The position numbers and the translations under genes were made by a program. A stretch of DNA of 46,501 bases from an uncultured Muribaculaceae bacterium. Its GTDB lineage: Bacteria > Bacteroidota > Bacteroidia > Bacteroidales > Muribaculaceae. This document shows positions 36,821 through 45,426 of the stretch, piece after piece. Every line of letters begins with the position of its first letter. Positions within the stretch are counted from its first letter, which is position 1. The notes under the pieces are model-generated. The model was not told the origin of the DNA and ran no database searches. It saw only the letters and a program-made list of their open reading frames with translations. Where the stretch lies: contig CAMWRV010000019.1 of NCBI GenBank assembly GCA_947176745.1, positions 1-46,501 of the forward strand, given 5' to 3'.

Positions 36821-36924
36821 GCGACCGGACCGGGAGCAGCGGCTCTCCGAGCCGTTGAAAACTGTGAGAGCGTAGAGGGCTTTTTGTCAACGCCTCGGAG
36901 AGGCGCTGCTCCCGGTCCGGTCGC
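36821..36924. repeat. 104-bp inverted-repeat element (REP-like copies 2 and 3)
   Basis: Arms 36821-36858 and 36887-36924 are 38-bp inverted copies differing at two positions only; a 28-bp spacer separates them. Each arm contains its own mini-hairpin: CGGCTC-TCC-GAGCCG on the left, CGCCTC-GGA-GAGGCG on the right. The two differences are exactly the two bases of one pair in the mini-hairpin (G-C swapped to C-G). Bases 36887-36916 are identical to 17883-17912. The right arm ends 5 nt from the promoter of the next gene. Confidence 0.9.
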
Positions 36925-36928
36925 AGCG

Positions 36929-36960
36929 GTTGGCGGTTTGCGGAATTTGTGTTATATTTG
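36929..36960 (+). promoter_or_regulatory. Promoter of the TPR-HTH regulator gene
   Basis: GTTG (36929-36932), 20-nt spacer, TATATTTG (36953-36960), an exact TAnnTTTG. The predicted leader is about 20 nt to the ATG at 36987. Confidence 0.6.
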
Positions 36961-36986
36961 CGGTGCGAATATCTGAAACGAACACA

Positions 36987-38789
36987 ATGAGGCCACATCA
37001 TATACTCCCGCTGATCGCCATGCTCCTTGTCGTCCTTGCATTCTCCTGCGGCTCAAGGGGTGGCTACGGTGATGTTTTCGCCGAAGCAGAGAAGCGGATC
37101 TCCGAACATCCCGACTCCACGACAGTGGCATACCTCGAAAGCCTCGCCGCCGACACCACATGGACGAAAGATATGCGGGAATCCGACCGTGCGCGATTCT
37201 CCCTTCTCCGCGTCAAAGCCGCCGACAAGGCATACGTACGCCACACATCCGACTCGCTGATCCGCACCACACTCGCATATTACGAAAACCACACCGGTTC
37301 GGATCACTACCCCGAGGCACTCTATTATGGCGGCCGCGTCTACTCCGACCTCGGCGACTCGCCCACGGCACTGCGCTATTTCCAGACAGCCCTCGACGCT
37401 GTTCCTAAAAAAGGCGCGGAAACACAGAGGGCGAAGGTGTTGAGTCAGACGGGGCGCCTGATGAACAGGATGCGTATGTATGACGAGGCCATCAGATATC
37501 TGGATGAGGCGATCCGGATCGAGTCTATGCTGAAAGACTCCGTCAGTGTTGCCTATGACTATGAGTTGTCAGGGGCAATCTTTCTGCATGTCGACAGTCT
37601 GGACCGGGCAAAAGAAAGATTCCATAAAGCCCTCGCCCTATGTAGGCCGGAATCCTCTCTTTGGGCAAGGCAATATACATATCTGGCCGCTGCGGAACTT
37701 AATGGAGGAGATCCTGCAGAGGCCGCCAGGCTGATACGCGGTATGCCTGCAAGAATCTCCGGCACATACCGATCGACATCGATGGGATACGCTGCGATGA
37801 TATATCTTGAGGCAGGACAGTATGATTCCGCCAGGTTTTACGCAGAGAGGATTCTCGGTGAGCGAGACCCGCGTAACCGAAGGATCGCCTACAGTGTGCT
37901 GCTCTCTCCGCATGTCAAAGAAACGCTTCATCCAGACAGCGTGGAGAAATATTATGTAAGGTATGGGGAAGAGGTGTCGGAATTCGCGGAAAACAACAAC
38001 CGGGAGGCATGTGCGGTCAGCAACGCCATATACAACTACGGACTACATGACCGCAGACGACAACAGGCGGAAGATGAGAAAATGACATATGCGATAGCCG
38101 GTCTGTGTCTTCTGCTGGCCCTGTTTGTCATGAGTCTTGTGACTGTTGTCATCAGACACCGGCATAACCGCAACAGACTCGAACTATACGAGGCTCTGGA
38201 TAACATAAGGACTCTGAGAGGTCTGCTGGAGTCGGCACATCCGGAACGGGAAGAAAAGGAGAAGGATGCGGAAACGGATAATAAGGCTGACGTTGACACG
38301 GAATCTTGTCATGACAAGACATCCGGACTGACCGATGCCGAGACCGAAGAAGAAAGACTGCGCACGACATTGAGAAAGGAACTGCTTGGATTGATAGCCG
38401 TATCGTCAAAATATTCGAGACCGTCGAAAAACTGCGTTGTTCCGGACAGTATTGCAAAGTCTGATGCGTACAAGTACGTTTGCCGGTGTCTTGAAACCGG
38501 AACCGCTCTTCCTCCTGACGGGGCAGTATGGCATGATCTGAAGATGCTGGCCCGAGAAGTATGGCCCAGTCTTCAAGACAGACTTGACATGCTTGCGGGG
38601 TCACACATAAAAGAGAAGGACTATCGTTTGTGTCTTCTGATAAAACTCGGATTCTCGCCGACCGATATCACCGTTCTGACGGGCAGGACAAAGGGCACGA
38701 TATCTTCGCGGAGAGCCAGATTATGCAGGGAAATTCTCGGGGAGAACGCTGGAGCCGGTGGATTTGACATAGTGATATTGTCGTTATAG
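36987..38789 (+). CDS. Membrane-tethered regulator: lipoprotein signal, TPRs, one TM helix, cytoplasmic HTH
   Basis: Probable one-protein sensor/transcription factor for the peptide cluster that follows. The 600-residue protein (from the ATG at 36987) has a lipoprotein-like signal (AFSC, Cys21) and periplasmic TPR repeats (~100-330; YPEALYYGGRVYSDLGDSPTALRYF split here, MYDEAIRYLDEAIRIE). One TM helix follows (~367-389), then a coiled and highly charged linker (~395-460), and a C-terminal HTH-like segment (~545-585; KLGFSPTDITVLTGRTKGTI). It parallels the SusR-like protein 12 kb away but is not a close copy. By eye its first ~450 bp look as GC-rich as the starch locus and the rest more AT-rich. 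The operator at 38830-38879 starts 40 nt after its stop. Confidence 0.75.
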   Translation: MRPHHILPLIAMLLVVLAFSCGSRGGYGDVFAEAEKRISEHPDSTTVAYLESLAADTTWTKDMRESDRARFSLLRVKAADKAYVRHTSDSLIRTTLAYYENHTGSDHYPEALYYGGRVYSDLGDSPTALRYFQTALDAVPKKGAETQRAKVLSQTGRLMNRMRMYDEAIRYLDEAIRIESMLKDSVSVAYDYELSGAIFLHVDSLDRAKERFHKALALCRPESSLWARQYTYLAAAELNGGDPAEAARLIRGMPARISGTYRSTSMGYAAMIYLEAGQYDSARFYAERILGERDPRNRRIAYSVLLSPHVKETLHPDSVEKYYVRYGEEVSEFAENNNREACAVSNAIYNYGLHDRRRQQAEDEKMTYAIAGLCLLLALFVMSLVTVVIRHRHNRNRLELYEALDNIRTLRGLLESAHPEREEKEKDAETDNKADVDTESCHDKTSGLTDAETEEERLRTTLRKELLGLIAVSSKYSRPSKNCVVPDSIAKSDAYKYVCRCLETGTALPPDGAVWHDLKMLAREVWPSLQDRLDMLAGSHIKEKDYRLCLLIKLGFSPTDITVLTGRTKGTISSRRARLCREILGENAGAGGFDIVILSL

Positions 38790-38829
38790 GCATGCTTGTA
38801 TAACACATATACGCATCAGCAGGTGTGTT

Positions 38830-38879
38830 TTTGTGCGATTTTTGTGCGATTTTTCATTTTCGCACAAAAATCGCACAAA
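38830..38879. promoter_or_regulatory. Four-box operator: 20-bp perfect inverted repeat built of 9-bp boxes
   Basis: The box TTTGTGCGA occurs at 38830 and 38841 on the plus strand, and its complement TCGCACAAA at 38860 and 38871. The arms 38830-38849 and 38860-38879 are therefore perfect 20-bp inverted copies, spaced by 10 bp. Box period within each arm is 11 bp, about one helical turn. The last box ends 5 bp before the TTTG -33 element of the next promoter, the usual place for an activator site. The product of the preceding gene is the obvious candidate binder (inference). Confidence 0.8.
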
Positions 38880-38884
38880 TTAAT

Positions 38885-38915
38885 TTTGAAAACAGGGTGT
38901 TTTGCCATACATTTG
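38885..38915 (+). promoter_or_regulatory. Promoter of the peptide (RiPP) operon
   Basis: TTTG (38885-38888), 19-nt spacer, TACATTTG (38908-38915): an exact Bacteroidetes consensus with ideal spacing. The -7 box ends 24 nt before the ATG at 38940. Confidence 0.8.
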
Positions 38916-38939
38916 CCGCCGTAACCAACATCATAAACC

Positions 38940-39323
38940 ATGTCAAAAACAAAAATTCTTGCTTGTATGGCAATGGCCTGCCTGTCATTCGGAAGTATGG
39001 CAATTACGCCCGGAACAACCTGTTCGGTCCAGTTGTTTCCTGCCGGACTGACAATGCACCCCGAGGAAGGGGAAGAAGGCAACCGCAAACCCTCGCGCCC
39101 ATTGGCGTGTACGATCGATCCGGATTCGGGAATCAGTTTCATCGGTCAGGAGACACCGGATTTCATACTGTATGAGATCTACGACAGCGGAAACATGTGT
39201 GTGTGCGCGTATGGAAACGAGCCGGCGTTTATCGACGCGCTTTTCTCTCTGACCGGCGAATACCGCATCAGCCTCAGCACGGAGGAAGCCTCGTATACTG
39301 GATACATAATTCTGAGAAAATAA
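38940..39323 (+). CDS. Small secreted DUF3244-like protein
   Basis: A 127-residue protein with a signal peptide (MSKTKILACMAMACLSFGSMA) and a single predicted beta-sandwich domain. Its last third (LFSLTGEYRISLSTEEASYTGYIILRK, one domain end) has the look of DUF3244, a small Bacteroidetes secreted domain. Four Cys are present (positions 9 and 14 in the signal, others in TTCSV, LACTI, MCVCAY). It is the first gene of the peptide operon, 37 nt before the radical SAM gene. The function is not known; an accessory periplasmic or surface factor for the mature peptide is a guess. Confidence 0.6.
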   Translation: MSKTKILACMAMACLSFGSMAITPGTTCSVQLFPAGLTMHPEEGEEGNRKPSRPLACTIDPDSGISFIGQETPDFILYEIYDSGNMCVCAYGNEPAFIDALFSLTGEYRISLSTEEASYTGYIILRK

Positions 39324-39360
39324 TTATCCGGATGTAACACTCACATAACAAAATCTGCAT

Positions 39361-40668
39361 ATGAAAGCAAGCGAGTACAACTATATGATTCCTTTCGGAG
39401 AAAATGTGCTTTTTGTCAATGGGATAACAGAGGCATTTTTCAAAGTTTCGCGATCCAATGCTGATGCTTATAAAAAAATAATAGACAATCCGGATACCAA
39501 CCGGAAAATCTACGGCGCGTTCATAAGCAGAATGATGTCACAGGGCTTCATTATCGACGATGCGGTCAATGAAGCAGATGTAATACGCCGCAAGTTTGAG
39601 AGCAAACGAGTGGGGCACCAATATTATCTGATGGTTCTTCCGACATATCAGTGTAATCTCAGATGCTGGTATTGCACTCAGAATCATGAGAATCTTTTCA
39701 TGGACGACCTGACATTCGAGAAGATCAAGAGTCTTGTCAAACGAAAACTTGACAATGACAAAATAAAGGATTTTCATCTTGCATGGTTCGGCGGCGAACC
39801 TCTTCTTGCATATGACAAGCTCCTTGAACTGACAGTCTTCGCACGGGATCTTACCAAGGAACTCGGAAAATCTTTTTCCTCATCCATCACAACAAACGGA
39901 ACTTTGCTCAATCCTGAACGCATAGAGTCTCTTCGAGAGGCCGGAATCGGACACTACCAGATCACCCTCGACGGCGACAGAAAAATGCACAATTCCATCA
40001 AGGAACTTGGCAGAATATCCGCCTATGACAGAACCCTTGACAACATCAACCTGATAGCGCGTCACACATCTGTCAGTCTGAGATTCAATTATACAAAAGA
40101 CAATCTTCGACCCGGAATGATATTCCGCGATCTTGAAAACAAACTCAACCCGGAGGTAAGAAAAAATATTGCTTTCACAATCTTCAAGGTCTGGCAGGAA
40201 GACACATCGCTTTCCGATAGTAAAGATGTAGACGAGCTTTTCAGAAAAGGTGTGGCATCAGGAATGTATTCGACGCTCTACACATCGGGTGTATGTTATG
40301 CCGACTACGAGCATTTTGATTGCATATTCCCGCAAGGATATGTAGGCAAATGCGACAATCATTCTCCGGAGGAGGCACCCGGAGTTCTTCAGGATGACGG
40401 AACGATTGTATGGCGCGAGGATATGTCGGAGTATTACTCTCCCGGTCTGTTCAGCGAGAAGCAGAAAGAGTGCAACAGCTGCCGCTATCTTCCTCTGTGC
40501 TTCGGACCATGCGTATCCAAGAGAGAGAACATGCTGAGAAATAAAGGCGTCATATCGTGCGTATATCAGAATCGTGAAAGAGACATGACCCGCAATATAG
40601 TGAATATGGTAAAGACTGTATTGCAGAAGACTTCTTTGGACAACAAACAGCAGAATATCAGTTCATGA
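39361..40668 (+). CDS. Radical SAM/SPASM peptide maturase
   Basis: Probably modifies the Cys-rich precursor encoded 2.2 kb downstream. The 435-residue protein has an N-terminal ~85-residue domain of the kind that recognises leader peptides. The radical SAM motif CNLRCWYC follows (C98, C102, C105, binding the first 4Fe-4S cluster), with FGGEPLL and TTNGTLL. The C-terminal SPASM domain has canonical Cys spacing: C321-x4-G-x4-C331, then C371-x2-C374-x5-C380-x3-C384 and C400, enough for two auxiliary clusters. Relatives install thioether or C-C crosslinks, or mature sulfatases; no sulfatase is nearby, so a peptide role is favoured. Visibly more AT-rich than the starch genes. Confidence 0.9.
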   Translation: MKASEYNYMIPFGENVLFVNGITEAFFKVSRSNADAYKKIIDNPDTNRKIYGAFISRMMSQGFIIDDAVNEADVIRRKFESKRVGHQYYLMVLPTYQCNLRCWYCTQNHENLFMDDLTFEKIKSLVKRKLDNDKIKDFHLAWFGGEPLLAYDKLLELTVFARDLTKELGKSFSSSITTNGTLLNPERIESLREAGIGHYQITLDGDRKMHNSIKELGRISAYDRTLDNINLIARHTSVSLRFNYTKDNLRPGMIFRDLENKLNPEVRKNIAFTIFKVWQEDTSLSDSKDVDELFRKGVASGMYSTLYTSGVCYADYEHFDCIFPQGYVGKCDNHSPEEAPGVLQDDGTIVWREDMSEYYSPGLFSEKQKECNSCRYLPLCFGPCVSKRENMLRNKGVISCVYQNRERDMTRNIVNMVKTVLQKTSLDNKQQNISS

Positions 40669-40733
40669 TGACATTCAAGCTGTCTGATCATGATAAAAGC
40701 ACCATAATACATTAACACCAAACCGGTATATCT

Positions 40734-42848
40734 ATGAAAAGATCGAGAATAATATTGACTGTTTCACTCATTGCAGCCGTTTTCAGCGGACGGGCGCAGG
40801 AGAATTCTGTCAACACGTCAGTTCCGGAGGCGGAGACAGACACAGTCGGTCGTCAGCTTCAGGAAATTGTGGTGGAGGGACGCATGCAGCGCAACATAGA
40901 GGGAGGCGTAGAATACATTCCTGACAAGAAAGCCAAGAAATTTGCGATGGACGCCATAAGTCTGCTGTCCATCATGATGATACCACAGCTTAACGTCACC
41001 CCCGACAACACGGTAAAGAGCGCGAGCGGAGAAAATGTGAAGATATTCATAGACTACGTGGAAGCCACCGAAACCGATACCAGCGGACTGCGTCCTGAAG
41101 ACGTGCTGCGAGTAGAGGTGCTCGACTATCCGGAAGACCCCAGATTCAAACATTCGGAACACGTGGTCAATTTCATAATGCGCAAGTATGAGTGGGGAGG
41201 ATATACGAAGCTCATGGCGAGCGGACGGCTGCTGTTCGATGAAAATATATGGGGCGGCCTCTATCAGAAATTCTCCTACAAAAACTGGATGTACGACTTC
41301 TCGGCCTCTGGCGACGGCACATGGAACAGATATGTAGACAAACGCACAAGCGAGACATTTCGTGATTTCTTTTTTGACGGTACGCATTACGACGACGTGT
41401 CAAGAATAACCTCGACAGAACGCAAAAGAGGACGCGACAACAACCAAAACGCCTCGATGCGCGTCAGATATAACACTGACAGAATGAACATCGGCCATAC
41501 CGTTTCTTTCGCGCGGTACGCTCAGCCCGCGTCCGACATATATTCCCGAGTGGAATACACCGGCATTCCGCTTGCCGACACATACACCACGGAAAGCAAA
41601 AATTCCGGGAGCACTGGAGGATGGATTACCGGCAACTACTGGTTCTCTCTGCCGGAGAACAACAGTCTGCAGGCAGACTGGACACTGGGATTCGACGACA
41701 TAAGGCAAAACAGATCATACCGGACAGGCGATCTCGGATCAATAGACAACGACAACCGTATGAAATTCTATTACCCGCATCTGAACGTCACACACTCGAA
41801 GAATCTCGGACATGGCAACAGTATAGGAGCAATGATATATTCATCCTATTACATACATGACACCCGGTACTGCTATCTGGAGGACAGCCGCATCAGATCG
41901 GTAAATTCCGAGAATCTGTTGGCTGTCAACTATTCTCAGAGATGGGAATTCGGTCTTTCTGTCAATGCCCGTGTCGGGGCCAACTATATCTTCACTCGTC
42001 AGAATGGAGTGGATCACACGCATCACTGGACTCCTTACGGAACAGTTTCGCTCACCTACTCGCCAGATTCCAGAAACAGCTTCCGCCTTACGGGAGCATG
42101 GTTTGAAAATCAGGCATATGCGGCTGAAGCCGACAACGTAATTCTCCGTCAGGATGAACTCATATGGTATAAAGGAAATCCGGAACTGAGAAATCCAGAC
42201 AAGAAGTGGATGATGTTGACTTACTCTCTCATACCCTCCAACAGACTGTCGATGTATGCCTATGCCCTGTATACGAATATACGTCACGGATCTGTCTATG
42301 ACTTCACGACTGTCAAAGGATATGACGGAGTTGTGAGGACATACGGCGATATCAATACCGAGCATAACATAGACGGAGGAGTGAACCTTTCCCTCAATCT
42401 TTTCAACCGATCCTTGTCACTGATGGGCACAGGAATAATCCGAAGGGATATCAGCAGCGGCATGCATCCGATGACCAATACGGATTTTTTGGGCAGATTC
42501 ATTCTCTCGTGGACTTACCGGAACTTTTTTATCATGGCATGGTATAATACACCCGAAACGTCAGTTTTCAGCAAAATGGGTTATCGAATAAGCAATCCCG
42601 AGGAATACGGAATAAGGACATTTTACTCATTCGGTAATTGGAAGCTGCAGCTAATATTCTCAAACTGGTTCTCGGCCAGAAAAATCCACAAAAACTATAG
42701 TTCGCCACATTATGATTATTCGGGATGGGAATCAAAGACGAGATTTGCGATTCTTTCTGTTAACTATACCATTCCTTACGGCAAGCCGGTGAACCGGAAC
42801 GACGAGATCCAGTCTCAGTCTGCCGCAAGCGGAGGATTCTTAGAATAA
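40734..42848 (+). CDS. Outer-membrane beta-barrel receptor-like protein (plug plus barrel)
   Basis: A 704-residue protein with a signal peptide (MKRSRIILTVSLIAAVFSGRA) and LQEIVVEGRMQ in the TonB-box/plug-start position. A short plug-like region follows (~50-140, LLSIMMIPQLNVTPDN, VKIFIDYVEA), then a long barrel of alternating aromatic strands. It matches the outer-membrane barrel family that usually follows a plug in TonB-dependent receptors. The CarboxypepD-like N-terminal domain of SusC proteins is absent. Set between the maturase and the precursor, it may export, import or confer self-protection to the peptide; which cannot be told. Total length is near the ~700-900 of its relatives. Confidence 0.78.
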   Translation: MKRSRIILTVSLIAAVFSGRAQENSVNTSVPEAETDTVGRQLQEIVVEGRMQRNIEGGVEYIPDKKAKKFAMDAISLLSIMMIPQLNVTPDNTVKSASGENVKIFIDYVEATETDTSGLRPEDVLRVEVLDYPEDPRFKHSEHVVNFIMRKYEWGGYTKLMASGRLLFDENIWGGLYQKFSYKNWMYDFSASGDGTWNRYVDKRTSETFRDFFFDGTHYDDVSRITSTERKRGRDNNQNASMRVRYNTDRMNIGHTVSFARYAQPASDIYSRVEYTGIPLADTYTTESKNSGSTGGWITGNYWFSLPENNSLQADWTLGFDDIRQNRSYRTGDLGSIDNDNRMKFYYPHLNVTHSKNLGHGNSIGAMIYSSYYIHDTRYCYLEDSRIRSVNSENLLAVNYSQRWEFGLSVNARVGANYIFTRQNGVDHTHHWTPYGTVSLTYSPDSRNSFRLTGAWFENQAYAAEADNVILRQDELIWYKGNPELRNPDKKWMMLTYSLIPSNRLSMYAYALYTNIRHGSVYDFTTVKGYDGVVRTYGDINTEHNIDGGVNLSLNLFNRSLSLMGTGIIRRDISSGMHPMTNTDFLGRFILSWTYRNFFIMAWYNTPETSVFSKMGYRISNPEEYGIRTFYSFGNWKLQLIFSNWFSARKIHKNYSSPHYDYSGWESKTRFAILSVNYTIPYGKPVNRNDEIQSQSAASGGFLE

Positions 42849-42852
42849 GAAA

Positions 42853-42866
42853 CCGTCTTACGACGG
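42853..42866 (+). other. Short hairpin in front of the precursor gene
   Basis: CCGTC-TTAC-GACGG, four nt past the barrel gene stop and 28 nt before the precursor ATG. Such an element can separate mRNA segments so that the small precursor gene is more abundant; this is inference. Confidence 0.35.
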
Positions 42867-42894
42867 AAATAAAAATAATCTAAACATCAAAGTC

Positions 42895-43128
42895 ATGGAG
42901 AAATCAAAAAAAGAAGTTATTCCGACAATGGAATTACTGAATGAAATGGAATCTCTTGAGATCTACGGCGGCATCGGAGGAGATGTGTATGGCACGGACG
43001 ACATCAACACAAATTGTGGCGGAGCAAACTGCGGTTGCACTCCTCCTCCGCCTGATCCCGAGATTCATCCAAATGGTGTACAGACATGCAATTCTAATTG
43101 CGGAGGCGGGACAAATTGCCCCGTATAA
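42895..43128 (+). CDS. Cys-rich RiPP precursor peptide with double-glycine leader
   Basis: Likely substrate of the radical SAM maturase and the C39 exporter. The 77-residue peptide has a charged leader with no signal peptide (MEKSKKEVIPTMELLNEMES) and a GG site at 25-26. Hydrophobic residues stand at -4 (I23), -12 (L15) and -15 (M12) relative to the cut, the classic double-glycine pattern. The predicted core is residues 27-77, with Cys at 41, 46, 48, 65, 69 and 75 around a Pro-rich hinge (PPPPDPE). Two copies of an NCGG(A/GT)NC motif (40-46 and 68-75) flank the hinge. Placed directly before the exporter, as in known systems. Confidence 0.82.
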   Translation: MEKSKKEVIPTMELLNEMESLEIYGGIGGDVYGTDDINTNCGGANCGCTPPPPDPEIHPNGVQTCNSNCGGGTNCPV

Positions 43129-43186
43129 CGGCAAATATGAGATGTTGTGATCTGATTATTTAATTCTTAAGATGAGGCATCCATAA

Positions 43187-45400
43187 ATGTTGAATCTGAG
43201 ATTCAGATCCATGCGATTCAAAACGGTGAGACAACGCGACGCCATGCAATGTGGTGCCGCGTGTCTCACCGGTGTGTGTAGATTCTACGGCGGGAGACAT
43301 ACGCTCGACGAAGTGTCGGATCTATGTCAAACTTCGACAGAAGGTGTATCGCTCAAAGCTATTTCCAATACAGCACAAAAGCTCGGTTTTGAAACGATAT
43401 GCGCGCGTGCATCAGTCGATTCCCTTCTTGAAAATATTGCTCCTGCGATTCTGCATTGGAATCAGAATCATTTTGTGGTTCTCTACAAAATATCCCGTAA
43501 AGGGCAAAGGTTTCATCTGTCTGATCCGGCAAAAGGGAATATCACTCTCTCCCGTAATGAATTCGAACAGCACTGGTTAAGTCATACTGTCAATGACTGT
43601 CCGAGAGGGATAGTCCTTTTTTTGTCGCCATCCGAACAATTCAAGACAAATTCAACAGCATCGGATTCTCGCTCGAAAAAGACCGGAATGCTGATTGGAT
43701 ATATAAAACAATACAAAACACATTTTTTACATGTATTCGCCGGTATTGTTTTGGGATGTGTGCTGCAACTTATCATGCCGTTTCTTACTCAGGCAGTAGT
43801 CGACAAGGGTATTCACGACAAAAACATCGGTTTCATATGGCTTGTATTGCTTGGCCAGTTCATGATAGTGACCGGGCGGACTGCTACCGATTTCATCAGG
43901 CGTTGGCTGCTGTTGCATATCTCGATGCGCGTAAATCTGTCGTTGGTCAGCTGCTTTTTAATAAAGCTTCTGAAACTTCCGATGAACTTTTTTGACACTC
44001 GACTTATGGGAGATATCCTGCAGCGTATAGGAGATCATTCACGCGTTCAGTCGTTCCTTACAGGACAACTCCTCGGCACTGCGTTCTCTATGATAAGTCT
44101 TGTTGTGTTTGGAATTGTACTGTTCATTTACAGTTTACCGGTATTTGCTGTTTTTATCACAGGAAGCCTGTTGTATTCGATATGGATCAGTGTATTTTTG
44201 CGTCGGCGCAAGATACTTGACTATGAACTCTTCGACTGCGAGGCACGCAACCGGAATCTCACATACCGCTTTGTTACCTCGATGCAGGAGATCAAACTGC
44301 AGGACTGTGAACATCGGCGCAGAATGGAATGGGAGGATACTCAGGCCAATCTCTTTTCCATACAAATGAAAGTGCTGCGTCTTCAGCAACTACAGGAAGC
44401 AGGTTCAATCTTTATCAACGAAGTAAAGAACATACTTATAACCATCATTGCCGCATCGTCGGTAATAGACGGAGGCATGACATTAGGCGGAATGCTTGCG
44501 GTACAGTATGTGATCGGTCAGCTTAATTCACCCCTTGATCAGATGATGAGATTTATCTATTCATTACAGGATGTGCGGATCTCACTCGAACGTATTGACG
44601 AGGTGCATCACCGGAGCGATGAGGAGGCAGCTTACAGAGGAACGCCATTACCGGAAAACTCAGGAGAAATAAAGATTTCAAACTTAACTTTCAAATACAA
44701 TCCGCACTCTCCGGTCAACGCTCTTGACGGAATATCATTCGCTATACCCTCAGGGCGTATCACGGCTATTGTAGGTGCGTCCGGAAGCGGAAAGACAACC
44801 CTGATAAAACTTCTGCTCGGATATTATGAACCGACAGAAGGCAATATAACTCTGGGCGATCGTGATCTCAGGGAATATTCAATAAGAAACTGGCGGCGGA
44901 GATGCGGTGTGGTCATGCAGGACGGGGTCATCTTCTCCGAATCGATAGCGCGTAACATCGCCATAAATGATGATGAGATAGACAGCATACGTCTGATACA
45001 GGCGTCGAAACTTGCATGCATACATGATTATATAAAGAGTCTCCCGTTAGGATATGACACGAAGGTCGGGCCGGATGGCACAGGACTCAGCCAGGGACAG
45101 AAACAACGGATTCTGATTGCGAGAGCAGTTTACAAAAATCCTGATTATATTTTTTTAGACGAGGCGACTAACTCGCTTGACGCCCTTAATGAACATGACA
45201 TTACAAAAAATCTGGAAGAGTTTTTTGACGGCCGTACGGTAATTATCGTGGCTCATCGACTATCTACTGTAAGAAATGCTGATAATATCATTGTGCTTGA
45301 TCGAGGCCGTATTGTTGAGACAGGAACTCACGAAAAGCTTGTGGCAACGAAAGGCGCGTATTTCGAACTTATTCGTAATCAGATGGAGCTGGGAGATTGA
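43187..45400 (+). CDS. C39-peptidase-containing ABC exporter (PCAT) for a double-glycine peptide
   Basis: Inner-membrane transporter that cuts the leader after GG and exports the peptide with ATP. The 737-residue protein has an N-terminal C39 papain-like domain (~10-130), with the oxyanion Gln16, catalytic Cys22 in QCGAACL, His in NHFVVLY and Asp in LSDPAKG. The six-helix ABC membrane domain (~160-440) follows, then the nucleotide-binding domain with Walker A GASGSGKTT, signature LSQGQKQR, Walker B YIFLDEATN and switch VAHRLS. All active residues are intact. It starts 58 nt after the precursor gene; an ATG at 43211 is an alternative start. Normally paired with a HlyD adaptor, here only a stub. 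Confidence 0.95.
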   Translation: MLNLRFRSMRFKTVRQRDAMQCGAACLTGVCRFYGGRHTLDEVSDLCQTSTEGVSLKAISNTAQKLGFETICARASVDSLLENIAPAILHWNQNHFVVLYKISRKGQRFHLSDPAKGNITLSRNEFEQHWLSHTVNDCPRGIVLFLSPSEQFKTNSTASDSRSKKTGMLIGYIKQYKTHFLHVFAGIVLGCVLQLIMPFLTQAVVDKGIHDKNIGFIWLVLLGQFMIVTGRTATDFIRRWLLLHISMRVNLSLVSCFLIKLLKLPMNFFDTRLMGDILQRIGDHSRVQSFLTGQLLGTAFSMISLVVFGIVLFIYSLPVFAVFITGSLLYSIWISVFLRRRKILDYELFDCEARNRNLTYRFVTSMQEIKLQDCEHRRRMEWEDTQANLFSIQMKVLRLQQLQEAGSIFINEVKNILITIIAASSVIDGGMTLGGMLAVQYVIGQLNSPLDQMMRFIYSLQDVRISLERIDEVHHRSDEEAAYRGTPLPENSGEIKISNLTFKYNPHSPVNALDGISFAIPSGRITAIVGASGSGKTTLIKLLLGYYEPTEGNITLGDRDLREYSIRNWRRRCGVVMQDGVIFSESIARNIAINDDEIDSIRLIQASKLACIHDYIKSLPLGYDTKVGPDGTGLSQGQKQRILIARAVYKNPDYIFLDEATNSLDALNEHDITKNLEEFFDGRTVIIVAHRLSTVRNADNIIVLDRGRIVETGTHEKLVATKGAYFELIRNQMELGD

Positions 45401-45426
45401 CGTTACAGAGATAGATTTTCAGAGAA

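Noticed and set aside
38830-38879. Rho-independent terminator of the regulator gene
   Set aside because: The stem is built from spaced direct repeats with T-runs inside the arms, and it abuts an ideal promoter; an operator explains the structure better, though dual use is possible.
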